From contig JACAXG010000104.1 of assembly GCA_018881555.1 (NCBI GenBank), forward strand, positions 2,936,654 to 3,000,653: DNA of 64,000 bases, read 5' to 3'. Source of the stretch: Amblyornis subalaris (taxonomy: Eukaryota > Chordata > Aves > Passeriformes > Ptilonorhynchidae). Positions 26,928-39,283 of this stretch are shown piece after piece. The number at the start of each line of letters is the position of its first letter. Position 1 is the first letter of the stretch. Both the position numbers and the translations under genes were made by a program. The notes below the pieces were generated by a model. The model was not told the origin of the DNA and searched no databases. It was given only the letters and a program-made list of their open reading frames with translations.

Positions 26928-29900
26928 TTCTACCTCAACACCGAAAAGCAATGCATAAGCTTTTATCTCAGCCCTTCCGTTTCAGCTTAATGACAACCAC
27001 TCTGCTTTCCCAACCCTTGGTTTTCTGTCACAGTGTTTGAGCAGAGGCATTTCCCACAGCATGTTTTCAGAGGTCAAGCAGAAACCTGAGTTTCACTGAT
27101 CATGACAAAGACTGCATTAAACAGTTGCCTCATTCACTAAACTATGATCTCATTTTTTACAAGGAAACAAGTTTTACTCTTTTGCAATTCCTAAAAAACA
27201 ATTATTCCACATGTTAGCCTCATTGAAAAGTAGTGAAGAGATAACAGCTTTTTCATTATTTGGCTTTGAACATTTCTTTTAATCTGACACTGTACTGACA
27301 TTGAAGTTTTGGTTTTTAATGTACATTGAAATGCCACTAAGATAGGCTCTGACACTCAGAGCTGTGAATATGCACAGGAAAAGTAAGCAAAAACCTAAAA
27401 CTGATGTAAGGATAAGTGTCACCTGCATTGAAGTACAAGCTGAAGTAGAGCTCTGGCCCTCAAGNACTTGCTATCACTGAGGTCTTTCAAACGCTAGATC
27501 GAGAGCAGACACACACTCGCTTCTACAAGCAATTCTCACATATGTAAAATTCTGAGAACTGCAATTATTTGAGAACAGAAAAAAAAGACACTTTCACTCA
27601 CTTCTTCCAGATAAGCAGCAACTTATACTGCGAAACAGAACTACTCTGTTCTCTGTTGTCCCATCAGGCAGAGGAAGGCCCGTGACCACTTTCAAGGTCA
27701 CACACTGATCAGCGCTATTTTCCTGCATCCGGTGAACTGCTGCCTGATCAGAAGACCTCTGCATACCATACTGTCAAATCCATAAGTGGATATCTTTAAC
27801 TGTCAAGTCATATTTCACCCAGACCTTCAGTTATGTCATCATTTTAACATTTTCAACAGAACACTGAACACAGATCTTTCAAAAGTCCAATCTCAGATGG
27901 CCAAGTAATTTCCAGAAGAGGAATACCCTACTCCCCCAAAGGAAAAAGGATTTTAGATTTTATTTTTGCTGTCTGTGCTGTATAATATAAGGAGTCCTCC
28001 TGCAGCAGTGTTTGAAAAACCAAACAGCCCTGATTCTCCAAACCAATACCTGCAGGTGGATCCATTTACCTAAATATAAACTATTACAGGATCAATGCCT
28101 GTTTTTTGGTGGGAGATGGGAAAAGGCAAAATAATGTCCTCAGTCTGTAAAATGCCATTCTGCCTAAAGTCAGCGCAGAAATAATTTTCATTATTGTATA
28201 GCATTGCACCCTAAGCATGTGATCAATCCTATTGCGATCTGGACATGGGCCATGTGAATACCCAAGTCTAGATTTGATTGCCCCAATGTTGCCTCTGATA
28301 GGAGCAGCAGCTTTTGCCACCTGCACAGGTCAGCCCCACAACACTGGTCAAATACTGCTTCAGACTGAAGAGACAGTTTCTTCCTCCCCCTGGTTTTAAA
28401 CTCAGTTTTAACTCAAATATAAGAGCTCATCTGTTTGCAACTGGAGGAGCAGCACAACATGTCCACTGACAGACACCAAACTGCCCTTCCTGCTGCACTC
28501 CCCTCCACCAAAGCACATCTCATCTTGCTGTTGCTGATTTGGTTTCAAGACATACTTCTAGAAGCTGAGTATGCATGAAGATCAGAGCTGATTTTCAATA
28601 ATTTGAAACAGCCAAGATAAAAAATAGCAGAACAAAAAAAGCACAGGGAAATGCAACTCTTGGAATTGCCAAACAGGTCACGTCCAGCAGCTTGACTGGA
28701 TACACTTGAACCCAGGATCACTACCCGTAGATTTAGCCAGAAATCCCTCTTCAACAGCTTGTTTTCCTTCAGACAAGACACAATTGTAAAACTCATTGCT
28801 CTGCACTGCTCCTTGACATTACCATTTTCCCTCTGGAAAACAGAGTTCATCACAGTTTGTTTGGGGTTCAATCTGATTTCACTTTAAGGTTGTCCATCAT
28901 TACCTGAATATGCTATTTCTTTAACAGGATAAGGCAACAAAAGGCACACATGCTAAATAGACTGTGAGGGCACACACTCGTTACCCTCATGGCCTTTAGG
29001 GAGAATATTTTCTTGGAAATATTCTATAAATAGAGAACCTGCCACCTGCTACATTTTTTAGGGACAATTTCCATTTTTGTAGAGATAATTAAGTGCACAT
29101 TAAAATACAGAATTACTGAAAATCAGTTCTGGGTTTTCTAAGGAATTTTTATAGGATCAAATTCCACTTGCACTTGAATAGATTAAGATTCACACAGCCC
29201 ATTATTTTCCCTGTTCTACCTTTACTGCTTTACACAGTATTTTCAAAGCAGAGACCTAAAAGCACGTCTGTTTTACTGTACCTGAAATTCACTGCTGAAA
29301 AAAGTTGCTCATATCAAAACATGCTTGAATATCCTGTCTTGAGGAGCTCATTTAAAGAGTTTGCCAGAGCAGCTTGCTTACAAGAAAACCCCTGGGTATT
29401 ACAGTGCATCTGGTATTGTAGGTGATAATGAACAGTAAAATAAGGTTCTCTAAAGTTATTACTGCCTTTTTATTACTATTTTTTAAAACCCAACACATGT
29501 AATAGCCGGCAATGTGCAAAGATTTTCTTCTAAGCTGACAACTGGAGGTTCTTTTAAAAACCCCCCACACTATCTAGTATTCAAATTATGAGTGTAAGAG
29601 AGGGCAAAAGTGTCATCTTACCAACATAAAAGAATCAGTTAAATATACTGTTCTTATTACAAAAAAAAGCCTTTCTCACTAAAAATGTGAACCACGTTCC
29701 TACAGATATATAATCTTCTAATCCAATTTAAATCTTGCTTTGATAGTTCTGTCTCAATGAAAAAGGATGATGGCTTAGAGGGACCTGACCCCATCCCATC
29801 AGAGGCACCTGACTGCATTTCAGATGAAGCAGGATGACAGATTTAAGCATGAGGGCACAAAGAGAACTTGTGCTTGAATTACCTGGTGCCAGTAAGCCCT

Positions 29901-32900
29901 GAAGAACCTGGGATCTGGGAAAACAATGAATGTCACTCAAGTCAAGAATTTCCCTTATTGATAAAAAGCTCCTCTTTCTTTTCCGATCAAACTAAAACTG
30001 ATCATCATCTGGAGTTTGTCTGACATGCTGAAGCAAACCCATTTTCAGAGAAGACAAGACTGGAAGGGACTCTGAACTGACCGAACCCACATTACACACA
30101 AGGAAGACTCTGGAACTGANTCATGAATCTGTTGTAATGGGTTTAATCCAATTCCCAGCAAGCCAGCTGGAATTACACCACCCTTTGAGTAGTTCTGCAG
30201 GAAATTCCATGGCCATTACTTTATACCAACTTTAAAGACATCCTATTTGTACACATCCGGACACAGTTACACCTCTCAGCATACATCCCAGTAGCACACC
30301 AGAAATCAAAATGCAAATAATTTTTCTTCCTCCTCTTCCTTACTGAGTCAGCAACATTTCCATGAAAACTTGTCTACGGCTTCTCTATGAAATTCATGCC
30401 TTAAATTGAAGAAGTAATGCATTTTTCTTAACCAGTTTTGTTTTGCTTCTCCTCTGGAACAGCTTACCCACTCAAGGAGTTGAATGGCTTTTATGAAGGG
30501 GGTCTTAATTTGAAAAATCTCTTCATTAAACCACCCTCCCATCTGGTAATTATAAATGCAAGATAATGACTTTCAGACCAGTCCCTTCATCTTTCTCAGC
30601 CCCAAGGCAAATCTTTCATTTCCTCATTCTTCCCTCTTTATCTTCGCCCCCCGACCACCACCACTAACAGTCAGCTCCTTTGTGTAGCCCCCCAGGCAGG
30701 AAGGGCCAGAGCAGCAGAGCTGGTGCAGAAAGCCCTCTTTTGCTCTAAGCCACCTAAAACTAATGAGCTGCTCAAGATGCCAAGTGGGCTTTCCAGCTTT
30801 AAAGCTGAATTTTTAAAATCACTGCTGATTAGAGACAATGCCTGCAAGCTCAGTGCTCGGTATGCTTAGGCACAACAGCTGCAGACGAGGCTCCTCAGGA
30901 CCTCGTGCTATTTGTAGCCACACTGGGCTGATGACAGCAATTTATGCAAGTATTCATAAACTGAGATTTAAAACCTCACCCGTTCGAAATACCTTCAGGA
31001 AGAGTTCATTTTGATTTCATTTGGCTACACTGTCATCAAAATGATGAAACAGGAAAAGCGAGTGGTTAAACTTCTGAAATTTTCATGCAAAACACAGTTC
31101 TCCGTTTAAGTGTAGTTGGGAAGGAAATTATCACCCAGGCAAAACAGTGCTCTCGCAACTTGTTTGTTTCTAGTGAGCTAAAATATCCTAAGTAAGCAGA
31201 AAATGCAAATTCTTTGCCCCTACCAGCATCCCAGTTGCCNGCACAAATAGATAAAAAATAACCTAGTGCTCCAAACAGCTTCATATGGCATTGAGTGTCC
31301 AATAAACATTTTAAATTATATAGTTACATAAGAACTTTACTTGTAAAAGCTTTACAGACCACAGCCAAGCTACATTTCCTCTCCTAGTCAGAAAAGACAA
31401 TTTCCTTTTCAAAAGCCCTGGTACATAAAGCAGATCCTTAAGGTGAGATTCCTTTTCTTTTAAGAGAAACATGCTTTATACAAGTTCCACTTCTGCAGCA
31501 TTACTAACATCAGTAAAACAGCACTACTATGTACCCAGTGCTCCAAAAAGCTAGCATGGAATCCCATGCATCTTCAATGTTAAGTAAGGATCTAGTCAAG
31601 TCAAGACTTGGAAGTGGTACTGCCAAAGAAAATCTAAAATCTTAGTAACAATGCTCCCTGTATTATAAACCCATACACAATGGACACAGGCACCTATTGT
31701 TTGGGGGGTGTTTTAAATGTCTAGTGCACTAGAAGCCCTGAAAGATCTTTCAAAAAGTCCAGAAACTTATTTCTGCAGCACTCCTCATAATTCCTAAATT
31801 TTGACAATATTTAAATTATTTCACTGAAATGAAACTTGATAATTCTGCTTGGCTGATCATACCTGAAGAACACCACAACTACTTAGAAGATGCACAGATT
31901 AATCCCCAAGGTTGCAATTCCAGAATTTAAATATGAGGGGCAGGAACTTGTCATGGGTTAAAGAACAAAAAACAAAATCCAACATCTTTGTGTTATACAG
32001 AAACCTACTGAACCTCCTGCTTTACTCAGGTAATTTCTGCTTTCTGCAATCACAATTAAAGGAGAAAATATCTACTTGTTCCTTCTTTGAGACCACAGAG
32101 CTGGAGATTTGACACAAGATTATCTACAAAACTATGAGTATGATGGTTTGGTTTCAGGTAGCTTAAACACTGATCCTTCTTTTAAAAAAAGAAGTTCCAA
32201 GGTATATGGCAAATGCAATGCTGTTGGCCTGGCACAAGATGACTGAAGGTGGAACGATTCCCTTTTTCTTCACTCAAATGAATAAATACCTGCTCAAAAG
32301 CATACTTTGAAAGCCAACCAAGATTTTGGTTTGTTTCAAACACCTCTCTAAAATTACTGGATTTGACCACTTANTATACATGTCAAAGTATGTGCCTGTT
32401 TTTCTGTTTCTTCTTCCAGCTCCCTTTTTGCAAAAGGCAACAAAGTTCTTTGTCTTATTTTGCCTAAATAACATCACCTCAAAGCACAAGCATCAGAGGA
32501 AATACCATCCCCTTTCTTTCATGTATAATAAATGCATTCACAGGATACTATGAGTGCTACATACTACAGCTTCTTCCTCCTCTGCTTCATCAGTCACACC
32601 TACTTGACACACTACTCTGTAGTCCACAGCTTGTCAGGGATCAGCTTCAAGTTTGGGTATGGGTTACAAGAGTGACTAAACACAAGCTAATCTTTAACTC
32701 CAAGAAAATGGTGTAATAATTAGAAAGTCAATTAAGGGATCAAAACCAAAACCTAGTATTTCTTTGTTCTTGAAGAAAATTTGAAATAAGACAAAAGGCA
32801 AGTGGGTGTTGGTGTGTGTGTATTGCAATTTTGCATGAAATCTCGAAGTGTTACCAGTTAGAGGATCTAATCTGTTTTGCCATGCTTTTGCTCCATAGGT

Positions 32901-34130
32901 GCTTAAGTGCACGTAGACTGTTTTGGTGAGAAAGACATATTCTTTGCGCTATTTCAAGTCATAATAATTACTCCCTTCCCAAACTGAAAGGGGAACTTAG
33001 AATCATGCCACACAGCTGTATTATAGTATACATTTTTATTAGCCACAAAAAGGGCTTAAAGGGCAGCAACACTGTCAGGTGTACTTACTATCCAAATGTA
33101 TAAATTAACCTCCTGAGTATGGCATGCTCTTACTATTGCAAAAATAATATTGCTCTCTTCTTTCCAGGATGTCCTGAAGAAAGCCAAGCCTGCTGGTAAA
33201 CCCTTTTCTGTTCTTGCGGGATAGTTTCAGATTGCTAGGAACCACACTTAAATATTACCAAAACTGCAGCATTGTTAACTCCCTAATACTGCAAATCATT
33301 CTGAGTGTACAGAATAAAAATATTTCTAAAATATTAGATGTACTTAATCACCTATAAGCAGCAGATTTTGCAAAAAGCAAACTTTTTATTTTTTAGTGGA
33401 GAAATATTAGATAAAGACTGAGCAGCAGAGAATGTTCTTCTAGCCAGGACTCAAGTGATAAGAAGGCAAGTGACCCAGATGTGTCTCAGTACTTTAGAAA
33501 GCAAGCCTCCGTGGAATAACAAAAACATTAGATTTTGCCAACTGCGTTTAGTAAGACTTAATACTCTGAGAAAATTATTACAGGAATTTTGCTTTCTAAA
33601 TACTAAAGCCTTGCAAAGAAGGGGAAGTCTTACAAATACAGAAGATGGAAAGATCAACTCTGAATAGAAGAGCCACATGCAAACTACTCATCTTCAGTAA
33701 GCCTTAAGAACTAATGATGCAATCACTCAGTTTAAACATATAAGCTGAAGTGGACATGTTTTCACAGAACCAAACCGAACATCTGCCTCTGCCAAAACCA
33801 CCTGCTTTCAACTCTTCCTCTTCAGAAAAATGTTTCTCAAAGCAGGCCCCAAAGCTTTAATGAAAAGTCAACACACACAGGAACAGCTGCATGAATACCT
33901 AGCAATTCTACTAAACAGAATGCTATTTTTATGTGCTATTTTGGAAGCAAGATAAGAATTTAGACAATGAATGATTTCAGTCTCGATTTGAAAAAAAAAT
34001 AAATAAACAAAACAAAAAAAACCCAAATCACAAACACTTTTATAAAACAGCAAAGTGGTAAAATCTAATTGCTTATTGTACACATCTATTCTGGAAATAA
34101 ATTATACAAGTGCTAACAATCGTGAGTTTG

Positions 34131-34425
34131 CACAGAATGGGTTGGGAAGAGATCTTCCAATATTAAGTGGTTCCAACCATGCTGTCATAGGCAGGGACAC
34201 CTTTCACTGGACCAGGTTCCTCAAGGCCCCATCCAACCTAGCCTTGAACACCTTCAGGGTGGGGAATCCACAACTTATCTGGGCAACCTATTCCAGTGTC
34301 TCACCATCCTTGTAAAAAAAAAAAAAAAGTCTTCTGTATGCCCAATCCAAATCTACCCTCTTTCAATTTAAAACTGGTGCTCCTTATCCTGTCACTGCAG
34401 GTCCTGGTAATAAGGTCTGTCTTGA
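34131..34425 (-). repeat. CR1 LINE 3' region with inserted A tract
   Basis: Matches the reverse complement of the CR1 3' region over nearly 300 bp: CACAGAATGGGTTGGGA at the start, then GGCAGGGACACCTTTCACTGG, CCTTGAACACCTTCAGGGTG, CACAACTTATCTGGGCAACC and CTACCCTCTTTCAATTTAAA. A 15-base A run at 34314-34328 replaces the usual AAGAATTTCTTCC stretch, probably by slippage. Boundaries are estimated by eye. Confidence 0.92.
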
Positions 34426-36491
34426 ATTTTATCATTTCAACAACATGGAGGATGGCGAGAATAATCTAAGAGACAATATATTTTATGGTACTCTGACACA
34501 AGCACAGTTTTGCATGTAACTGTAAATCTATAAACTAATGTTTTGAAAGGGAATGTGCGTGAGTGTGTGAGAGAAGGAAGGGCTAAGTGTTCATTAAGAG
34601 GCTTATTTAGACCTGTGTACTAGTTTTCAGCTAAGACATTTACTTGTAGCTGCTTGTAAACTTCCCAGTATTTGGGACTCCAACTACAGATTACTTATAA
34701 AGAAGAGGTTGCTGAATTCATAACCCAACTGGCTGCCCCACCTTGCCTTGTTAATGAAGAGCTCTTGAAGCACTGTGGCTTACTGCCTCATGCCATTAAA
34801 AAGACAAAACCCATCATGCCTGTCTAAAGCACTGCTAGTATGAACTGCTTCAGGTAGTAGAGAGGCAGGACATGGACACAGTTCAGTATCTCCCATGGGC
34901 AGCTACAGAATCATTTAGTGCAATACAGTCAGCTTTTCTGAAACCTCTCCTTCACTTACATTTTCTCCTCTCTGCTGACTGTAGGCACAAAAAATATTCC
35001 ATACAAAGTTCAGGAGGAAGAGGAAGGAACACTGCCAAGGAAAGGGACAACTCTTCTGCCCACCTTGAGCACAGAATCTTTCAACAGCTCTCCAGAAAGC
35101 AGTGATCTCTGGCACATTGAACATGCCCACAAGAAGTGGTGGCAGTCAACAGATGAGAATCAAGCCTTGGCAGTTGCTAACAAAAGCAGCCCTGCCCACT
35201 TACCTCTCAGCAATCAAATACAAATGAAAACACCCTATTTTAAATTTGGCAATTTACACAAGTAGTCCTGGCATGGTTACACATGCACCACCATGATTTC
35301 ACACAAAACACTCCCTGGTTCTACATTCACTGTCTCCTACAATAATCAGTAGTTTCCTAAATCCACCCCTCCCCTCTCAGGGATGCAGATGAGGATGCAC
35401 ATACAGAACAAAAGTTACTCCAGCTGATTAATCCCTCCACCCTGGTTATCCTCATCTTTCTTAAACCTTTCATTCATTCCTCCTGAGCAGCATGCCTTTT
35501 AGTATTACCCCTAGTAGCAACAAGCACTGCTTGAGAAGCGGAACACTCAGACTCACATGTTGGTAATTAGTAATACTAATTAAAGATTAGTATGAAGATC
35601 TACCCTTTNGTTAGAAGACCCACCCTTTACATACCTGTTTCATTTAAATCTGACATTTCAAAAGCAACAGTATTGGAATGTAAGACACCAGTCCATGGGC
35701 TCGTTGCTCTCTGTCCTCCTCTGCAACAGTCACGCATACCAAAAGCAGAAAACAGAACTGGGAATGTAGATTCAGGCACCAGAATAAGGGAGCAATTTTT
35801 GCTTGTCCCTGTTCCACAAAACATGCTTTCATTTTGCAATGGACTGTAGCTGCACTATTAAGAGCAAATAATATCTCCACTATTTCGTTATATCTTAACA
35901 GAAACATTTCTATAGAAAGCTCTGACTGAAAGAATTAAAGAAATAATTCATTTTAGATTAACCCTCCTATACTAACAACTAGGGGATGCCAAACTGTATC
36001 CTGTGAAAGAAACTTTGCTTTTTCTCTACCTCCAATAGGGATCAGGAGAAAGTATGTATCTGATATTCACACAAAATGCAATGAATTGAAAATTAAAACA
36101 CACTGTAAAGCAGGAACAGCAGGACAGCTCTCTGCAACAGCAAATTCTGCTTGTAAGCTTTAGCAGCTGTTCTGATCACCATAATCATGGCGTGAATGAA
36201 TCCCGAACAAAGTATCTTCCGTGTAAAATACAGGAATACATTTTGTGGATACATCTGGTGTACTGAGAGATACATCTGCAAATAAAATTATACACTGCAA
36301 ATTTACACAAGGACAGAACACAAACACACGACAATAAATTATATTTATACATGAATGCACACAAGCAGAGTACGACTTTTGTCTTTGAACTAAAATACAT
36401 CCCATTTTCCTCAGTAGGATAACGTAATCTGGCAAAGTTCCTGCCTGACCTGCAATCAAACAACTAAGAAAATTTGAAATACTAGACACAC

Positions 36492-36564
36492 CTGTGCATT
36501 TCTTCAGAAGCAGCCACAATTCGGCAATATCTTTGTAGAGCAAGGAGATCAGGCTTAAGGTCAT
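36492..36564 (-). CDS. Candidate alternative first coding exon of MCF2L
   Basis: Inferred, not recognised. On the minus strand an ATG at 36564-36562, with A at -3 (AGCAACATGA), opens 24 codons reading MTLSLISLLYKDIAEL then WLLLKKCT. The run ends at ACAG|GTGTGT, a reasonable donor. The one leftover base (G) is what the exon at 26451 needs: G+AT makes Asp, giving ...KKCT-DEIMHQD. The long mammalian MCF2L isoform also has Thr just before DEIMHQ at this junction. The intron would be about 10 kb. This is the first ATG in its frame, and the frame stays open upstream to a GTG near 36669. Two short out-of-frame upstream ATG ORFs lie in the presumed leader. The peptide is hydrophobic and amphipathic and not known to me. 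A chance ORF with a matching phase (about one in three) is a real alternative. Confidence 0.3.
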
Positions 36565-36835
36565 GTTGCTTCTAATCGATTTAGAGAAAAATACTTCCGT
36601 GGACAGTGACCTATTTATCTGTGAGCTCGTCTTCAGTGCAAAATGAGAGCACAAAACTCCATCTTTCACTCAAAGCCAAGCCACTGGGGGCACAATGCCT
36701 TTCGTCAAATTACATGCAGAGTAAGTGTGCCTGTCAGCAGCCTCAGAGGTCCTCCAAAGGGCTTGCTGGCTGCTGGTTACCACTTCTTGTCTTTCTGCAT
36801 AAAGCCCTGGCATGCATTAGATGCAAGCTGTTGGC

Positions 36836-36843
36836 TTTAAATA
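36836..36843 (-). promoter_or_regulatory. TATA-like element upstream of the candidate MCF2L first exon
   Basis: Read on the minus strand this is CATATTTAAAGCC, a TATTTAAA-type TATA box. It lies about 270 nt upstream of the candidate start codon at 36564. Initiation about 30 nt downstream would fall near 36806-36812 and give a leader of roughly 245 nt. I see no CCAAT box close upstream and no CpG-rich stretch. TATA-like words are common by chance in AT-rich DNA, so this is only weak support for a tissue-specific promoter. Confidence 0.12.
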
Positions 36844-37804
36844 TGAANGCATGCACTGTTCAAACATTATCAGAGTAAGAATGCATTAAAAAATTAATCC
36901 TAAGTGTGCCTTGTCAAAAGCTCTGGTTTTAACAAACAATGGTACAGTAAATCTATCATTATCATCTTTTTCTACCACCCACCCCTACTCAACACAGGGA
37001 AATTAACTGCCCAGGTGGCAAATGCCCTTTTTCCAGCAAACTTTTGCCTAGAAAGCTCCCCAGAAATACAGTCAGCTTTTCCTATTCGTAAGGGAATTCT
37101 CATCCACATGTCTTTGGTGGAACCAAACTGGGGTGTTTTCCTTGGTGGGAAACCCATCAAGCACCTCTTCCCTATGAAGGAGCTGACCCAAAGCGGCAGG
37201 AGCTGCCAAAAAGACATTCTACTAATGTGACTTTGCAAGTTGAAATACACGGAAATCTTATGAATAAGACAATGGAAAATACGGCAACAAATGACAAAAT
37301 GAACTAGAACAAAAGTATTCCATATGATCTTTCAGACGTGAATGCTGAGCTGTCTTGCTTTACCTGATCCTTTAAAGTAATTGCCCAGTGACAGACTACC
37401 TGTTAATCAATACACTTGAGATTAGTTATTGGCCATTCAGGCTCACAAAGAGTGAGCCAAGGAGCACGAGTGACAGCAACAGCCGTATGAAAACAAATGG
37501 ATTGTTTTTCTTCACTTCACAGTGTTACAAGAGTCCTCTCCCAACAAGAGAGGTCAAGGAAAGAGGACAGTGAGGATAAAAAGCTTGAATTGATGGTTGC
37601 ATCTGTTCACAAAATCCCATTTGCAGATGGGAAAAAGCTTCATTTCTGCTTCAGCACTACCGACCATCAACCAATCCCATAAAAACAAACCACAACAAAC
37701 CCAGGTCACCCACAGACCACACTAGAGGTTATTTTCTGAAGTGCCCCACATCTGTGTTCTCACCACTCATCTGCCATGGGGCAGGAACTGTTGATAATTC
37801 CACA

Positions 37805-37844
37805 CCAATCAGATGTATTCTAATAAATCTGCCATCTATATAAG
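37805..37844 (+). promoter_or_regulatory. CCAAT-TATA arrangement, possible plus-strand promoter
   Basis: CCAATC at 37805 is followed 27 bases later by TATATAAG at 37837-37844, a canonical TATA sequence. The palindromic E-box CACGTG is at 37871-37876, about where initiation would be expected. The arrangement points away from MCF2L. No recognised gene follows, and these short words can coincide by chance. Confidence 0.12.
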
Positions 37845-39142
37845 CAGCTCTATTCAGTGCATGGCATTAACACGTGACCTGAAGAATAAAATCAAGGTAA
37901 TTTATTTTCAATTCTGCTATTTCATTTTGGGGGTCATTACATTTTGTACTATGTCAAAACACAAGAGTTTTCTAAGCAATATCAGATTGCTTTTAAATAA
38001 AGGTAGATTTAAAAGACGTAATACTCCTTAGGAATATTTTACTTAACTGTTCTTTATTTTATGAGTTGTTAACGTATTGGATTGTGCAGAGAGTTAAAAA
38101 TTAGTGAATGAGTCTCCACACCACTCCCACAAGTCATGTAAATACTCGCACATGTGAAAGCTGAGACGGAGCAGGTGACCTCTCTCAGATCAGGTAAGCG
38201 CATCCGTTGCGATGTCAGAAACAGGATCTATGTCTTGGCTCTAAGCCTGTACTCCCTCCTTTCCAGCACTGTCACCTAACTGGCTGGGTGGAGCGTGCTC
38301 CTAGATCAGTATCATGACTTGTAGTCCTCAGACAAAGATCACAATTCACAGCGTTTTTATTTCTGGCTCTTGTGCTACAGCATGGCTCCAGGAACAAGAG
38401 TCTCAGACACCTTATGCAAGTACATACACTGATGTTAGCTTCTTACTTAATGGCACCAAGCTGGTGTCAAACAGTGGGCAGTAGGAGTCCTCTGCAATAT
38501 GCTTGGCTGACCAGATACTTCTGTCAGTAGTGGCACAGCATGCAGGAAATATAACCCTTGTTATCTGATTGATAATAAATGATGATAAAGCAGACACGGG
38601 AACACTTTCCAAACATCCAAAGAGAGGGAGAGGAGTTTTATAGCCTTTCTTCAGAGATTAAAACCAAGCAAAAGAGGAGCTACACCCTTCTCAAGATAGG
38701 TATACTCCCACAGTAAGATACAGCAACCTGATACTTTGGCAAGCTGTCTACTTCCTTTAGAAAAAAGAAGAAAAAAACAAAAAAAACCCTCCATGAATGT
38801 AAAAGAGGGAAAAAGAAAGACCTATAACACGTTGGCTGTTCTTGTTCTCATTGTCAAAGCAGAGAAGAACCATAAATCCTTGTATTAATCAACACTGACT
38901 GTTCCAGAGCCCCTTCATGTTGTACATATGTGAACAACCACACTCAAACAGGTTTCTGCCTTCAGATTTCACAGCAGAGAAAACAGTGAAACTAGTCATT
39001 CAGGTGAAAACCTAGTACTAGTTTAAAAACAATTTAATTTCTTGAACTAGCACAGTAGATACATGGAACAGTCATCCTCCAGGCTCTCACCTAGATTAGT
39101 CCTTCCTAGCCTTAAAACTCCAATTCCCACAGCTACACATTT

Positions 39143-39283
39143 CAGAATCATAGAATGGCCTGGGTTGGAAGGGANCTAAAAGATCATCTAGTTCTGATCC
39201 CTCTGCCATGGATGGGGACAGTTTTCAACTAGGTTGTTCAGAGCTCCATCCAACTCGGCCCTGAACACTTCCAGGGATATATT
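39143..39283 (-). repeat. CR1 LINE 3' end
   Basis: Begins CAGAATCATAGAATGGCCTG and continues through GATCATCTAGTTCTGATCCC, CTGCCATGGATGGGGACAG and CCTGAACACTTCCAGGGATA, all matching the reverse complement of the CR1 3' end. It contains one undetermined base at 39175. Sequence to the right of about 39283 no longer matches, so the copy is 5'-truncated, as CR1 copies usually are. Confidence 0.92.

Larger units (their letters stand above)
26452..36491 (-). other. MCF2L: Sequence upstream of the MCF2L exon (5' intron)
   Basis: Because the exon at 26451 begins in phase 1 with a true acceptor, the sequence to its right must be intron. The extent is certain only if the candidate first exon at 36492 is correct; otherwise the intron runs further right. 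It holds a minus-oriented CR1 (34131-34425), a CA tract near 26912 and a GC-richer unique patch near 30640-30960. I identified no coding exon of MCF2L or another gene. Confidence 0.75.

Noticed and set aside
36160..36491. Continuation of the 169-codon ORF past the candidate first exon
   Set aside because: The part after the GTGTGT donor is Cys/Ile-rich with no motif; only the segment before the donor is plausible as coding.
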